Origin: UBA7236 sp036734545
Lineage (GTDB): Bacteria; Bacteroidota; Bacteroidia; Chitinophagales; BACL12
Direction of reading: 5' to 3'
DNA length: 22,908 bases
Assembly: GCA_036734545.1 (NCBI GenBank)
Contig: DAIMYJ010000045.1
Span: forward strand, 1-22,908
Position 1 is the first letter of the stretch; each line of letters opens with the position of its first letter. A program made the translations under genes and the position numbers. Positions 16,365-22,908 of the stretch are shown piece after piece. Under the pieces are notes generated by a model. That model had not been told where the DNA came from. It worked only from the letters and a program-made list of their open reading frames with translations, and did no database searches.

Positions 16365-16853
16365 ATGACACCGAAGGAATACAATAAAGCAGTTGATCTG
16401 TGGTCCGATGGTGTCTACCGGTTCATACGCAAGAGCCTCAATCATGACGACGATGCCCGGGATATTGTTCAGAATGCTTTTGAGATCCTGTGGAGGAACC
16501 ACGAAAACGTTCAGTTTGACAAAGTGAAAAGTTATCTGTTCAGCACGGCCTACCACAATATGATCGACCACGTGCGCAAGCATAAGCGGACCGATTACAT
16601 GGAGGAGATCGATGAGACAGCGAAGGGAGGAACGGCAGAAGCCCAGGTGGACCTGAAAGAGACCATCGAGAAAGCCCTGAACAGATTACCGGAAGTGCAG
16701 AAGAACTGCATCCTGCTGCGCGATTATGAAGGGTACAGCTATGAGGAGATCGGCGAGGTATTGCAGTTGAGTGAGAGCCAGGTGAAAGTATACATTTTCA
16801 GGGCACGGCAAAGCCTGAAGGAATATTTGGTAAGCATACACCATTTGATATGA
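16365..16853 (+). CDS. ECF-type RNA polymerase sigma factor
   Basis: 162 residues, the size of a minimal ECF sigma factor with only regions 2 and 4. Region 2 spans about 10-75, with DARDIVQNAFEILWR (30-44) contacting core polymerase and SYLFSTAYHNMIDHVRK binding the -10 element. Region 4 spans about 100-155, with LPEVQKNCILLRDYEGYSYEEIGE and the helix-turn-helix LSESQVKVYIFRAR. The stop overlaps the start of the next gene (ATGA, 16850-16853), the usual arrangement with a cognate anti-sigma factor. It likely controls the three-gene operon itself, though no promoter motif can be proven here. An envelope signal is expected because the third gene encodes an exported protein. Confidence 0.93.
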   Translation: MTPKEYNKAVDLWSDGVYRFIRKSLNHDDDARDIVQNAFEILWRNHENVQFDKVKSYLFSTAYHNMIDHVRKHKRTDYMEEIDETAKGGTAEAQVDLKETIEKALNRLPEVQKNCILLRDYEGYSYEEIGEVLQLSESQVKVYIFRARQSLKEYLVSIHHLI

Positions 16854-17698
16854 AGATCAATTTGCAGAATTACGAAGAATGGATGGTGGATTACATCGAA
16901 GGTAATCTCACCCCGGAGCAGCAGCGCGAACTGCAGGAATTCCTGGTGTTCCACCCGGAATTGCAGAAAGAGCTTGAAGCCTTCGGCATGACGAAGCTGG
17001 TGCCTGATAATGCCGTGGTCTTCCCCGACAAGGCCTCCCTCAAGCGCGAAGCAACAGGTGGCCGCGTGCTTACCCTCTACAGCTGGGTGAAATATACCGC
17101 TGCCGCCGCCGCCGTGTTCACCCTGTTCATCGGTATCCGCTATTTCGGCGGTGCGCCCGATCAGTCAGGCATCCGTCAATATGCCTACGAACAACCGGCC
17201 ATCAGCACCCCCGACCGTAACACCACGGCCACACATACCCTGGCACAGGCAACCGAAACACCGGTAGCCGTTAAAAAAACCGTGAAGCAGATGCGTCGCC
17301 CCGACCGCCAGATCGCAGCGATACAGGATACACCGAAAGAACGCGAGATCAACCCGATCCAGAAAATAGAGAACAGCAGCATAGATATGTTCGCCTACAC
17401 CGCGGATGCATCACTGAAAAGTCCGTTCGAAGAAAATGCCGATGCACTCGCCGTTACCGATCAGCACAAAGCCACGGTATTTGCCAACAGCACCGTGATA
17501 TCGCTGAACGACAACAAGACCGTGGTGGACTGGTGGAATGACGCCATGGCCATCGGCACCGAAATGAATACCGTGGTGACCGGCGTGATGGAAGCTGATC
17601 TCAATCCGTTCAAAAAACGCACAAGCGAAGAAGAAGTGCGCGTGCGCAACGTGAACGTGCCCGGATTCTCTTATTACAGCAGAAAAGCGAATAACTAA
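16850..17698 (+). CDS. Membrane protein, probable anti-sigma factor
   Basis: 282 residues. The N-terminus (NYEEWMVDYIEGNLTPEQQRELQEFLVFHPELQKELEAF, about 7-45) is a helical domain with the pattern of Bacteroidota anti-sigma factors that hold an ECF sigma in the cytoplasm. A single membrane span lies at about 82-98 (TAAAAAVFTLFIGI). The rest, about 101-282, would be periplasmic, with a low-complexity linker rich in Thr, Lys and Arg. No catalytic or zinc-binding HxxxCxxC motif is seen. The overlap with the sigma gene and the TM layout support the call. The length of the periplasmic part suggests it may also sense or scaffold. Confidence 0.75.
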   Translation: MKINLQNYEEWMVDYIEGNLTPEQQRELQEFLVFHPELQKELEAFGMTKLVPDNAVVFPDKASLKREATGGRVLTLYSWVKYTAAAAAVFTLFIGIRYFGGAPDQSGIRQYAYEQPAISTPDRNTTATHTLAQATETPVAVKKTVKQMRRPDRQIAAIQDTPKEREINPIQKIENSSIDMFAYTADASLKSPFEENADALAVTDQHKATVFANSTVISLNDNKTVVDWWNDAMAIGTEMNTVVTGVMEADLNPFKKRTSEEEVRVRNVNVPGFSYYSRKANN

Positions 17699-17716
17699 AG
17701 ACATAAACACAACACT

Positions 17717-18871
17717 ATGAAAAGGATCATGTATGTAGCAGCACTCATCGCAGGCCCGATGTGGTTGCAAGCCCAGGTAACACCTCCTCCTCCGCCCGCT
17801 CCTCCCGCACCGCCGGCAGGTCCTACGGCCACCATCAACGTAGATGGCGAGATCGTGACCATCACCACCGGTGAAGGCGATGTATTCATCATCGACGAAT
17901 TCGGTGTACGCCGCAACGGTGTGATGATCGCCGGCGACTCTGAAGGATTGCGCGAAGAGATCGAAGAGCTGCAGGATGAGATCGACGGTATCCGCGAAAA
18001 AACCGCCGACATGACACCGGGCTCCGATGATTACGAAGACCTGATGGATGAACTCGACGACCTCGAGGAAGAACTCGACGACCTCAACGCCGATAACTTC
18101 TATCCCGATACACTGCCCGGCGATTCTACCGCGGTGACCATCGGCCAGTGGCGACTGATCGTAAAAGAGACCGGTGATGATGCTGATGATGTAGATGTTA
18201 CCATCGACCGCATCACCGAAGAGATCGACGAACGTTATGTAGATCCTTTCGAGACCGAGTGGTGGTTGTTCGACATGGGCTATAACATGTATCTCAACAA
18301 GGACTACAAATACGATGTGCCTGCCGAATATGCGCAGCTGGAAGAACAACAGTTCTGGGGCAGCTTTGATGTGAACCTGCACATGTTCCGCTCACGGGTG
18401 AATGTGGCTCAGGGCTATCTGAACTTCAACTACGGACTCAGCCTCGAGTGGCACCATTTCCGCTACGACGACGACTTCCGCATCCTGCCCGATACCAATA
18501 CGCTGGTGATCGTGGATGAGGAGACGATCAACTTCGATAAGAACAAATTCAACACCATGCACCTCGCGTTGCCGGTACTCATCGGCTTCGAGACCAAGCC
18601 ATGGGATACCGAGAACAGCTTCCGCATGCAGTTCGGCTACAGCCCCGGCTTCCTGCTGCGCGGTAAGACAAAATATAAGTACGACGGCGAAAAAGAGATC
18701 GAAAAAGACGACTTCAACCTGGCTCCCTTCCGCCACGAAGTGAACTACGTGATCGGCTACGGCGATTTCAATCTCTACGCCTCCTACGACCTCAACTCCA
18801 TGTTCGAGAACGACAAAGGGCCTGAATTACATCCGTTCTCTGTGGGACTTGTGATCCGCAAGGGATTCTGA
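17717..18871 (+). CDS. Exported barrel-like protein with proline-rich and acidic coiled-coil segments
   Basis: 384 residues. A signal peptide (MKRIMYVAALIAGPMWLQAQ) is followed by a proline-rich run (23-36), a beta segment (38-72), then a very acidic helix with heptad spacing (about 75-125, LREEIEELQDEIDGI and LMDELDDLEEELDDL). From about 180 the sequence alternates hydrophobic and polar residues with aromatic caps (EWWLFDMGYNMYL, YGLSLEWHHFRYDD, FRMQFGYSPGFLLRG) and ends in Phe, the pattern of an outer-membrane beta-barrel of the OMP_b-brl type. It lies 18 bases after the anti-sigma-like gene and is the likely output of the operon. The acidic helix may be a periplasmic tether or a calcium- or cation-binding arm; that is inference. 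Confidence 0.8.
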   Translation: MKRIMYVAALIAGPMWLQAQVTPPPPPAPPAPPAGPTATINVDGEIVTITTGEGDVFIIDEFGVRRNGVMIAGDSEGLREEIEELQDEIDGIREKTADMTPGSDDYEDLMDELDDLEEELDDLNADNFYPDTLPGDSTAVTIGQWRLIVKETGDDADDVDVTIDRITEEIDERYVDPFETEWWLFDMGYNMYLNKDYKYDVPAEYAQLEEQQFWGSFDVNLHMFRSRVNVAQGYLNFNYGLSLEWHHFRYDDDFRILPDTNTLVIVDEETINFDKNKFNTMHLALPVLIGFETKPWDTENSFRMQFGYSPGFLLRGKTKYKYDGEKEIEKDDFNLAPFRHEVNYVIGYGDFNLYASYDLNSMFENDKGPELHPFSVGLVIRKGF

Positions 18872-18876
18872 TAGAA

Positions 18877-18946
18877 TCAGGAACCAAGAACCAGGAGCCA
18901 AGAATCAGGAACCAAGAACCAAGAACCAGGAGCCAAGAATCAGGTA
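18877..18946. repeat. Degenerate heptad tandem array, ten units
   Basis: Ten consecutive seven-base units of the form YCARGAR (TCAGGAA, CCAAGAA, CCAGGAG and so on) fill exactly 70 bases just after the barrel-protein stop. The minus strand reads as WFLVLGS-like peptide, a familiar sign of this repeat class. Confidence 0.85.
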
Positions 18947-18965
18947 AATGTATAGCGAGTAATCG

Positions 18966-18996
18966 TCCTGATTCCTGGTTCCTGGATCCTGACTCC
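18966..18996. repeat. Inverted heptad array
   Basis: About four units of TCCTGRN (TCCTGAT, TCCTGGT, TCCTGGA, TCCTGAC) are the reverse complement of the units at 18877-18946, 20 bases away. The two arrays can pair into a long hairpin. Confidence 0.75.
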
Positions 18997-19031
18997 AATT
19001 TAAATTCTTCTGTATAGGTTTGGTCAATAAG

Positions 19032-19059
19032 GACAGGGCGAAAGCTCTGTCTTTTTTTT
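19032..19059 (+). terminator. Intrinsic terminator of the ECF sigma operon
   Basis: GACAGGGC and GCTCTGTC-type arms form an eight-pair stem (one G-U) closed by a GAAA tetraloop, followed by eight T bases. It is the first strong terminator after the barrel-protein gene, with the heptad arrays lying between stop and terminator. Confidence 0.85.
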
Positions 19060-19091
19060 GGGAATTGCTCATCAGCAGGAAATATGAGATC

Positions 19092-19173
19092 ATGAGGGAT
19101 GAATAATGAGGAATGAGAGGAATGGATCCTGTGAATAGAATTTACCTCTCATTTTTCATTCCTCATCCCTCAT
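19092..19173. repeat. 29-base imperfect inverted repeat
   Basis: Arms at 19092-19120 and 19145-19173 match at 25 of 29 positions when one is reversed, around a 24-base loop. The arms are themselves degenerate copies of ATGAGGAATGAG-like words. It has no coding potential and no T-run. Confidence 0.75.
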
Positions 19174-19184
19174 CATTTTTAGCA

Positions 19185-19200
19185 TCCCGAGTACTCGGGA
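19185..19200. repeat. Perfect 16-base palindrome
   Basis: TCCCGAGTACTCGGGA is fully self-complementary and is followed by CTTCGCTGCGCTGCGCTC. No gene start lies nearby on the right side, so an operator role is unlikely; it resembles a dispersed intergenic repeat. Confidence 0.6.
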
Positions 19201-19386
19201 CTTCGCTGCGCTGCGCTCTGATTAAATTGTAGAATGCATTGGCGAAGATGAATTAAATCAGCGTAAATCCGCCGCATCAGCGTCATCAGCGTGCTTTGTA
19301 TTTAAAAACGCTGATCATGAGCAAAAAGCAATTCATGAACAATCCCCCCGATCAGTTGTTTCCGCTCATTCAACTAAACAAAACTC

Positions 19387-20610
19387 ATGAAACACCTCCT
19401 CCTCAGCCTTGCTTGTATCGCCGCCCTCCACACCGGAGCCTCGGCTCAGATCAAATTGATGGGCGCTTCAGTGAACACCGCCACCGGAAAGATAGACCTG
19501 GTGCAGTGGGATGCCCTGGACTCTGCATCTGTAAGCGTTACGCCCACCTTCCTGGACGGCTATTACTTCGCCACATCAGCCTTTGACGCCTATAACGCCA
19601 ACTACTACATCACCGGCATTTCCGGCGATTCTGTCGGCCTGTATGCCTATAACGTGAGCACCACGGAAGAGAGCCTGTCAGAAAGCTCTGCCTTCACCAC
19701 TATCGCGGAGTTCGACATGAGCACCGGGATGATGTATAACCTCATCATGGAGACCGAGGAGTATATCAGCATCTACGCTTTTGATATCGCAACGAATACC
19801 GACAGCCTCATAGGCACCATCTATGAGCCCGGCGCTATCGGGATCGTGGCCGATGCCATTGGCTTTGACTCCAATAACGGCATTCTGTATTATGTGGGTT
19901 TTGGCAATGATCCTTATCCCTACCTGTATGCGGTGCCTGTCAGGGATGCCGTGTTTTCGTATACGAAAACCATCCTGGCGCCCACCGCTCCCTACAACAG
20001 CATCACCAGCGTCAATTTCGACAATGTGAACGAGGTCATCTACGCCCTCAACGACACCTATGACTCCCTGTTCAACTTCACGGGCAGGTATATCGTGGAG
20101 ATTGACAAGGTGAGCGGCGACATCATCAACCGCGGCGATCTGGCCGAGTTCCCATACTATGTGGGCGGCTCATCCACCTTTGACCAGACCACGGGCACCT
20201 TCCTGGTGGCAGCCATTGACACGAACTTTGCGCTCAAGATGGTCGCCTTTAGCACCCTGACCGACACCTACGAGGCCGGTTTCATGCCCGATCTGGTTTC
20301 CGAGATCGTATGCGACAACTCCAGCTTCGCCAGATACGCCTATACCACCACTTCCATAGCAGAAACTTCCGCTCAGGGCTTCAACGTATATCCCAATCCC
20401 GTTTCCGATGTCCTCAGCATCGAATACGCGGCCAACGGCAACGTGGTGAACGTGCAGGTATTCTCCGCCACCGGCCAATTGGTCCTCGAGCGCGACTATA
20501 CCCCCACCAACCGCATGGACCTGGATCTGCGCACCCTGACCCCCGGCTTATACACCATAAGCCTGACCTCAGCAGGGGAGCGTGTGTCGGAGAAGGTGAT
20601 GGTGTATTGA
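19387..20610 (+). CDS. Secreted protein with T9SS type A sorting domain
   Basis: 407 residues. The signal peptide is MKHLLLSLACIAALHTGASAQ. The body (about 22-325) consists of repeated beta strands with GI/DSVGLYAYNVSTT-like and NGILYYVGFGND-like segments, consistent with a beta-propeller such as a quinoprotein- or YncE-like fold, but no specific domain is recognisable. Residues 332-407 (FNVYPNPVSDVLSIEY to EKVMVY) are a clear type A T9SS tail with the PNP motif, GQLVLE and the LTPGLYTISL block. It should be exported across the outer membrane and released or anchored. It stands alone, flanked by repeats on both sides, with a strong terminator. Function unknown. Confidence 0.9.
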   Translation: MKHLLLSLACIAALHTGASAQIKLMGASVNTATGKIDLVQWDALDSASVSVTPTFLDGYYFATSAFDAYNANYYITGISGDSVGLYAYNVSTTEESLSESSAFTTIAEFDMSTGMMYNLIMETEEYISIYAFDIATNTDSLIGTIYEPGAIGIVADAIGFDSNNGILYYVGFGNDPYPYLYAVPVRDAVFSYTKTILAPTAPYNSITSVNFDNVNEVIYALNDTYDSLFNFTGRYIVEIDKVSGDIINRGDLAEFPYYVGGSSTFDQTTGTFLVAAIDTNFALKMVAFSTLTDTYEAGFMPDLVSEIVCDNSSFARYAYTTTSIAETSAQGFNVYPNPVSDVLSIEYAANGNVVNVQVFSATGQLVLERDYTPTNRMDLDLRTLTPGLYTISLTSAGERVSEKVMVY

Positions 20611-20635
20611 GGATTTAAGCGTTACTATTTATATG

Positions 20636-20664
20636 GCCACCGTATTTGTTACGGTGGCTTTTTT
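20636..20664 (+). terminator. Intrinsic terminator
   Basis: GCCACCGTA and TACGGTGGC form a perfect nine-pair stem with a TTTGT loop, followed by six T bases, 25 bases after the stop of the T9SS-tailed protein. Confidence 0.93.
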
Positions 20665-20713
20665 GTGCTTATAGCCTGCACCTTATTCCTCCAACTAAAC
20701 CCTCAACCTTCAA

Positions 20714-20743
20714 CCTGATTCCTGGCTCTTGGTTCCTGGCTCC
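20714..20743. repeat. Heptad array, third copy
   Basis: About four units (CCTGATT, CCTGGCT, CTTGGTT, CCTGGCT) of the same family as 18966-18996 and in the same orientation. Together with the first arrays it brackets the T9SS-tailed gene. Confidence 0.75.
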
Positions 20744-20870
20744 ATTATTATAAATGTTAAAATTTTGTGACGGGGTAAATCCTATGCGAGGATTTTCACT
20801 ATTGTCTGAAAGCTTTATTTGGCGGGTGTTGCGGGTGTTCAAAGTGTCCTCAAAAGTGAAGAGTGGGGCG

Positions 20871-20888
20871 TTCACGGAATTCCGTGAA
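20871..20888. repeat. Perfect 18-base palindrome
   Basis: TTCACGGAATTCCGTGAA is fully self-complementary. GTGAA/TTCAC words recur nearby (for example AGTGAAGAG before it, GGTGAAAAAAAGTGAAAA after it, and ATTTCACTC near 20990), as expected for a binding-site cluster or a decayed repeat. Confidence 0.7.
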
Positions 20889-21203
20889 TGGGTGAAAAAA
20901 AGTGAAAATAGCTATTTGAATTTGAGATTTTTCGAAATACATTTGAGGACACGACATTCAAAAGTATACACGACATATGCCCCATTTCACTCTATTCTTT
21001 AAGCCGTTATTTATCAACTAGTCTCGCTGTAATCAGGGGATTATTAGTCGAAGCGTTTTAGCCAATGCTACGGCTATCAGGCTCATTCGGGTTTAAGTGG
21101 CGCTGGTTTGTACCGAGAATAGGTGGGTTGTGTGCTGTGTTTTAAAGTATTAAGCAAGATTTAGTATTGAAGTAAAATCAATTAATTCTAAATACAAGAA
21201 ACT

Positions 21204-22908
21204 ATGGAAATCAGAACCGGCTCAATCAATTTTCCGAGCATGAGAGGTAATGGCCCACAGCAAAAGACTTCGGCCATTCGATTTCCCCGGGATGTGGTTA
21301 AAGCTACGGCTGCGATAAATGGCTATAATGCAGGCTTTGCCCAATCCGGAGGGGATCATCATGTTGGCAATATGCAGATCAAACTGGACACATCGATCGA
21401 TGGGAATGTTGTCAATGTGACCGCAACGTTCGGTGTGCGTGACTGGTCGGGCTCCTGGGATGACGATTATGAAGGTGTAGTGCAATTTACCGTGTTTGCT
21501 GAACTGGTGTCTGCTACTGCTACACCTCCCCGCGGCGACTTGATCGTGGTGGACATGGAATACACGCAGGCAATACAACATTTTCGCAGTAATTTGCATT
21601 TGGATCCCTCCAATGTGCGTCCGGATAACAGCATCAGGATGGTGGCACGAAAGGATACCGGCATTCGGGTTTATGTGGATTACGACTCCGGGTCCGGCTT
21701 GCCGGTGATCAACCAGCTCAGTGGTGAACTTACCGTGATCTCCGGTGCTAACACCCAGGTATTGACGCCGTTTACCACCATCCACCCGCGCCGTGATGCG
21801 CAAATCCAACGCGGTTTGACCGAGCACACACTGAATTTTATCATCCCTGAAGGCCTTTGTCAGGGAACCATCACATTGCGTTGCCAGGTATTTGATCAGG
21901 CGAATCCACTATCCAGATCAAGCACCATAGAACGCACCCTCCATTTCATTGAACGTACGCCACTGAACCTCTACGCGGTTGGGATACGGTACACCGGTCA
22001 GGGATTGGACCTCGCAGCGCCAACCTTAAGTGACATTCAACCAAACCTGGATTATACAGAGCTCACATTCCCAATACCGGAAGCATTTATCAGCGGCTAC
22101 ACGGAGATCATGTTCAACGAGGATTTGAATGCGAATATCGCCGATGGTTGTGGTAGTGCCTATAATAATTTATTAGGCAGACTGCGAGACATGCGTGGTG
22201 ACTCAGAAGACCTATATTATGGGTTCTTACCTCTGGGCTTTAATGGGGGCAGTGATGGGGGATGTGGTGGCACCGGAGTAGGGGCAAGCCCTTTAGCCGA
22301 TTTTGTCGCTATGGCACTTGAAGCGGGCCATGCCCTGGGTCGCAAACATGCACCGTGCGATTCGGCTATGCGGTGTAATAACCCGGCGAATCAAGATGGA
22401 GATTACCCCAGATATAATGGTTTTGGGTCAGACAGTATCGGCGAATTTGGCTATAATGTGAGAGATAACATGGTTTTTGACCCTATCAACAGCTTTGATT
22501 TCATGGGCTATTCAAGAGGCAACAACCAATGGGTGAGTCCATACACCTATAATGCGTTGTTCACCGCTTTGCCCTCTACAGAAGGTATAGAGACTGAAAG
22601 CTTTGGTATACAGCACGTGTCGCTCAAAAGCAAACGTGACACTTTGGAAAAACGCAAGTACTACGGCGAATGGCAGCCGGTGCAAACCATGCAGCTGATG
22701 CTGGATATTAGCATTGACAAGTACCATAAAGTCACCAAGCGGCATGCCTTTCATTTTATGACGGCCCAAGTAAACGATCACGGTACTGCCAGCAGTTACT
22801 ATGTCGAATTACTCAACAAGGATGGCGAGGTCAACACTTGTCAAAATCTGGTCGAGTCCAGCCAGAAATGCAACTGCTGTTCCTCGTGCTATCCTAAAAA
22901 CTTCTATC
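21204..22908 (+). CDS. Metzincin-like metalloprotease homologue, first zinc His replaced, 3' end outside window
   Basis: The frame is open from the ATG at 21204 to the window end (568 codons seen). There is no signal peptide. Residues ~8-101 form a beta-rich domain with GGDHHVG (His52, His53) and RDWSGSWDDDYEG (79-91). Residues ~110-255 look like a second beta domain. The protease-like part follows: LEAGHALGRKHAPC (372-385) fits HExxHxxGxxH except that position 372 is Leu instead of His, while Glu373, His376 and His382 are kept. FDFMGYS with Met434 fits a Met-turn, followed by WVSPYTY. A Cys cluster (Cys556, 558, 559, 562) sits near the visible end. By family knowledge this would be a zinc endopeptidase. 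Leu372 is encoded by CTT, one base from CAT, so it may be inactive or a sequence error. The function is inferred only. Confidence 0.75.
   Translation, partial: MEIRTGSINFPSMRGNGPQQKTSAIRFPRDVVKATAAINGYNAGFAQSGGDHHVGNMQIKLDTSIDGNVVNVTATFGVRDWSGSWDDDYEGVVQFTVFAELVSATATPPRGDLIVVDMEYTQAIQHFRSNLHLDPSNVRPDNSIRMVARKDTGIRVYVDYDSGSGLPVINQLSGELTVISGANTQVLTPFTTIHPRRDAQIQRGLTEHTLNFIIPEGLCQGTITLRCQVFDQANPLSRSSTIERTLHFIERTPLNLYAVGIRYTGQGLDLAAPTLSDIQPNLDYTELTFPIPEAFISGYTEIMFNEDLNANIADGCGSAYNNLLGRLRDMRGDSEDLYYGFLPLGFNGGSDGGCGGTGVGASPLADFVAMALEAGHALGRKHAPCDSAMRCNNPANQDGDYPRYNGFGSDSIGEFGYNVRDNMVFDPINSFDFMGYSRGNNQWVSPYTYNALFTALPSTEGIETESFGIQHVSLKSKRDTLEKRKYYGEWQPVQTMQLMLDISIDKYHKVTKRHAFHFMTAQVNDHGTASSYYVELLNKDGEVNTCQNLVESSQKCNCCSSCYPKNFY

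Larger units (their letters stand above)
18872..19386. other. Repeat-rich intergenic region
   Basis: About 515 bases without a believable gene. In order it holds a ten-unit heptad array (18877-18946), an inverted copy of the same family (18966-18996), a terminator (19032-19059), a 29-base imperfect inverted repeat (19092-19173), a 16-base palindrome TCCCGAGTACTCGGGA (19185-19200), and several ATCAGCG words (19257, 19276, 19285, and reversed at 19309). Short frames in this area only read the repeats. Confidence 0.8.
20611..21203. other. AT-rich intergenic region
   Basis: About 590 bases. It contains the terminator above, a heptad array (20714-20743), a small hairpin AAATCCT/AGGATTT (20777-20795), an 11-base inverted pair GTGTCCTCAAA / TTTGAGGACAC (20844-20854 and 20942-20952), an 18-base palindrome (20871-20888) and a direct repeat ACACGACAT (20949 and 20968). 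A possible 82-codon frame at 20754-21002 runs through these and has no gene-like features. A weak -7 candidate, TAGTATTG, lies about 34 bases before the next start. Confidence 0.7.

Noticed and set aside
17411..18382. Open frame antisense to the anti-sigma and barrel-protein genes
   Set aside because: It spans two real genes on the other strand; its Gly-rich stretch is only the reverse of the proline-rich segment.
18877..18996. CRISPR array
   Set aside because: Units are seven bases with no spacers and no cas genes nearby.
18792..19093. Two minus-strand frames coding WFLVLGS-like repeats
   Set aside because: They are translations of the heptad DNA repeat and of the terminator, not proteins.
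19296..19586. 96-codon frame overlapping the start of the T9SS-tailed gene
   Set aside because: Most of it overlaps the signal-peptide region of a well-supported gene in another frame.
20754..21002. 82-codon plus-strand frame in the AT-rich spacer
   Set aside because: It runs through hairpins and the 18-base palindrome, has no recognisable domain and no good start signal. Kept only as a remote possibility.

Overview
The window looks like chromosomal DNA of a Bacteroidota bacterium, probably near Chitinophagales/Sphingobacteriales. Three proteins end in a type A type IX secretion (T9SS) sorting domain. A TamL-type lipoprotein stands in for TamA. There is an ECF sigma / anti-sigma / outer-membrane-protein cluster. 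Several starts are preceded by TAnnTTTG-like -7 boxes instead of Shine-Dalgarno sequences. Genus and species cannot be read from the sequence.

Layout. 1-4441 (minus): two tandem paralogous secreted proteins with FG-GAP/VCBS calcium-loop repeats and T9SS tails, joined by an ATGA overlap. A third gene, cut by the window edge, is joined the same way. 4454-4752: structured intergenic DNA. 4753-7395 (minus): TamL outer-membrane assembly factor, divergent from and overlapping a TrmH/SpoU RNA methyltransferase (7369-8109, plus). 8173-9084 (minus): secreted protein of unknown function. 9205-10383 (minus): acetyl-CoA acetyltransferase with a clear terminator. 10630-11850 (minus): imidazolonepropionase, divergent from a plus-strand operon of chorismate synthase, a short-chain reductase and an amidohydrolase (11916-15336), both junctions being ATGA overlaps. 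15392-16240 (minus): tandem-domain universal stress protein. 16365-18871 (plus): ECF sigma factor, a membrane protein that is probably its anti-sigma factor, and a secreted barrel-like protein. 18872-19386: a repeat-rich spacer. 19387-20610 (plus): another T9SS-tailed secreted protein with a terminator. 20611-21203: an AT-rich spacer with palindromes. 21204 to the window end (plus): a large open-ended protein resembling a metzincin metalloprotease.

How the genes relate. The envelope theme is strong: T9SS cargo, TamL, an ECF-controlled outer-membrane protein and several unknown exported proteins. The metabolic genes (acetyl-CoA acetyltransferase, histidine degradation, chorismate synthesis) are ordinary housekeeping.

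Most interesting points. (1) The terminal metalloprotease-like protein has Leu in place of the first zinc-binding His of HExxHxxGxxH, one base from the canonical codon, and no signal peptide. (2) A six-unit decamer tandem array fills the whole gap between two convergent genes, including both stop codons. (3) Degenerate heptad arrays recur in both orientations around 18.9 and 20.7 kb. (4) The divergent hutI and aroC genes each have a -7-like box five bases before the start codon, suggesting leaderless mRNAs. I found no CRISPR array, IS transposase, tRNA, rRNA or clear defence system.
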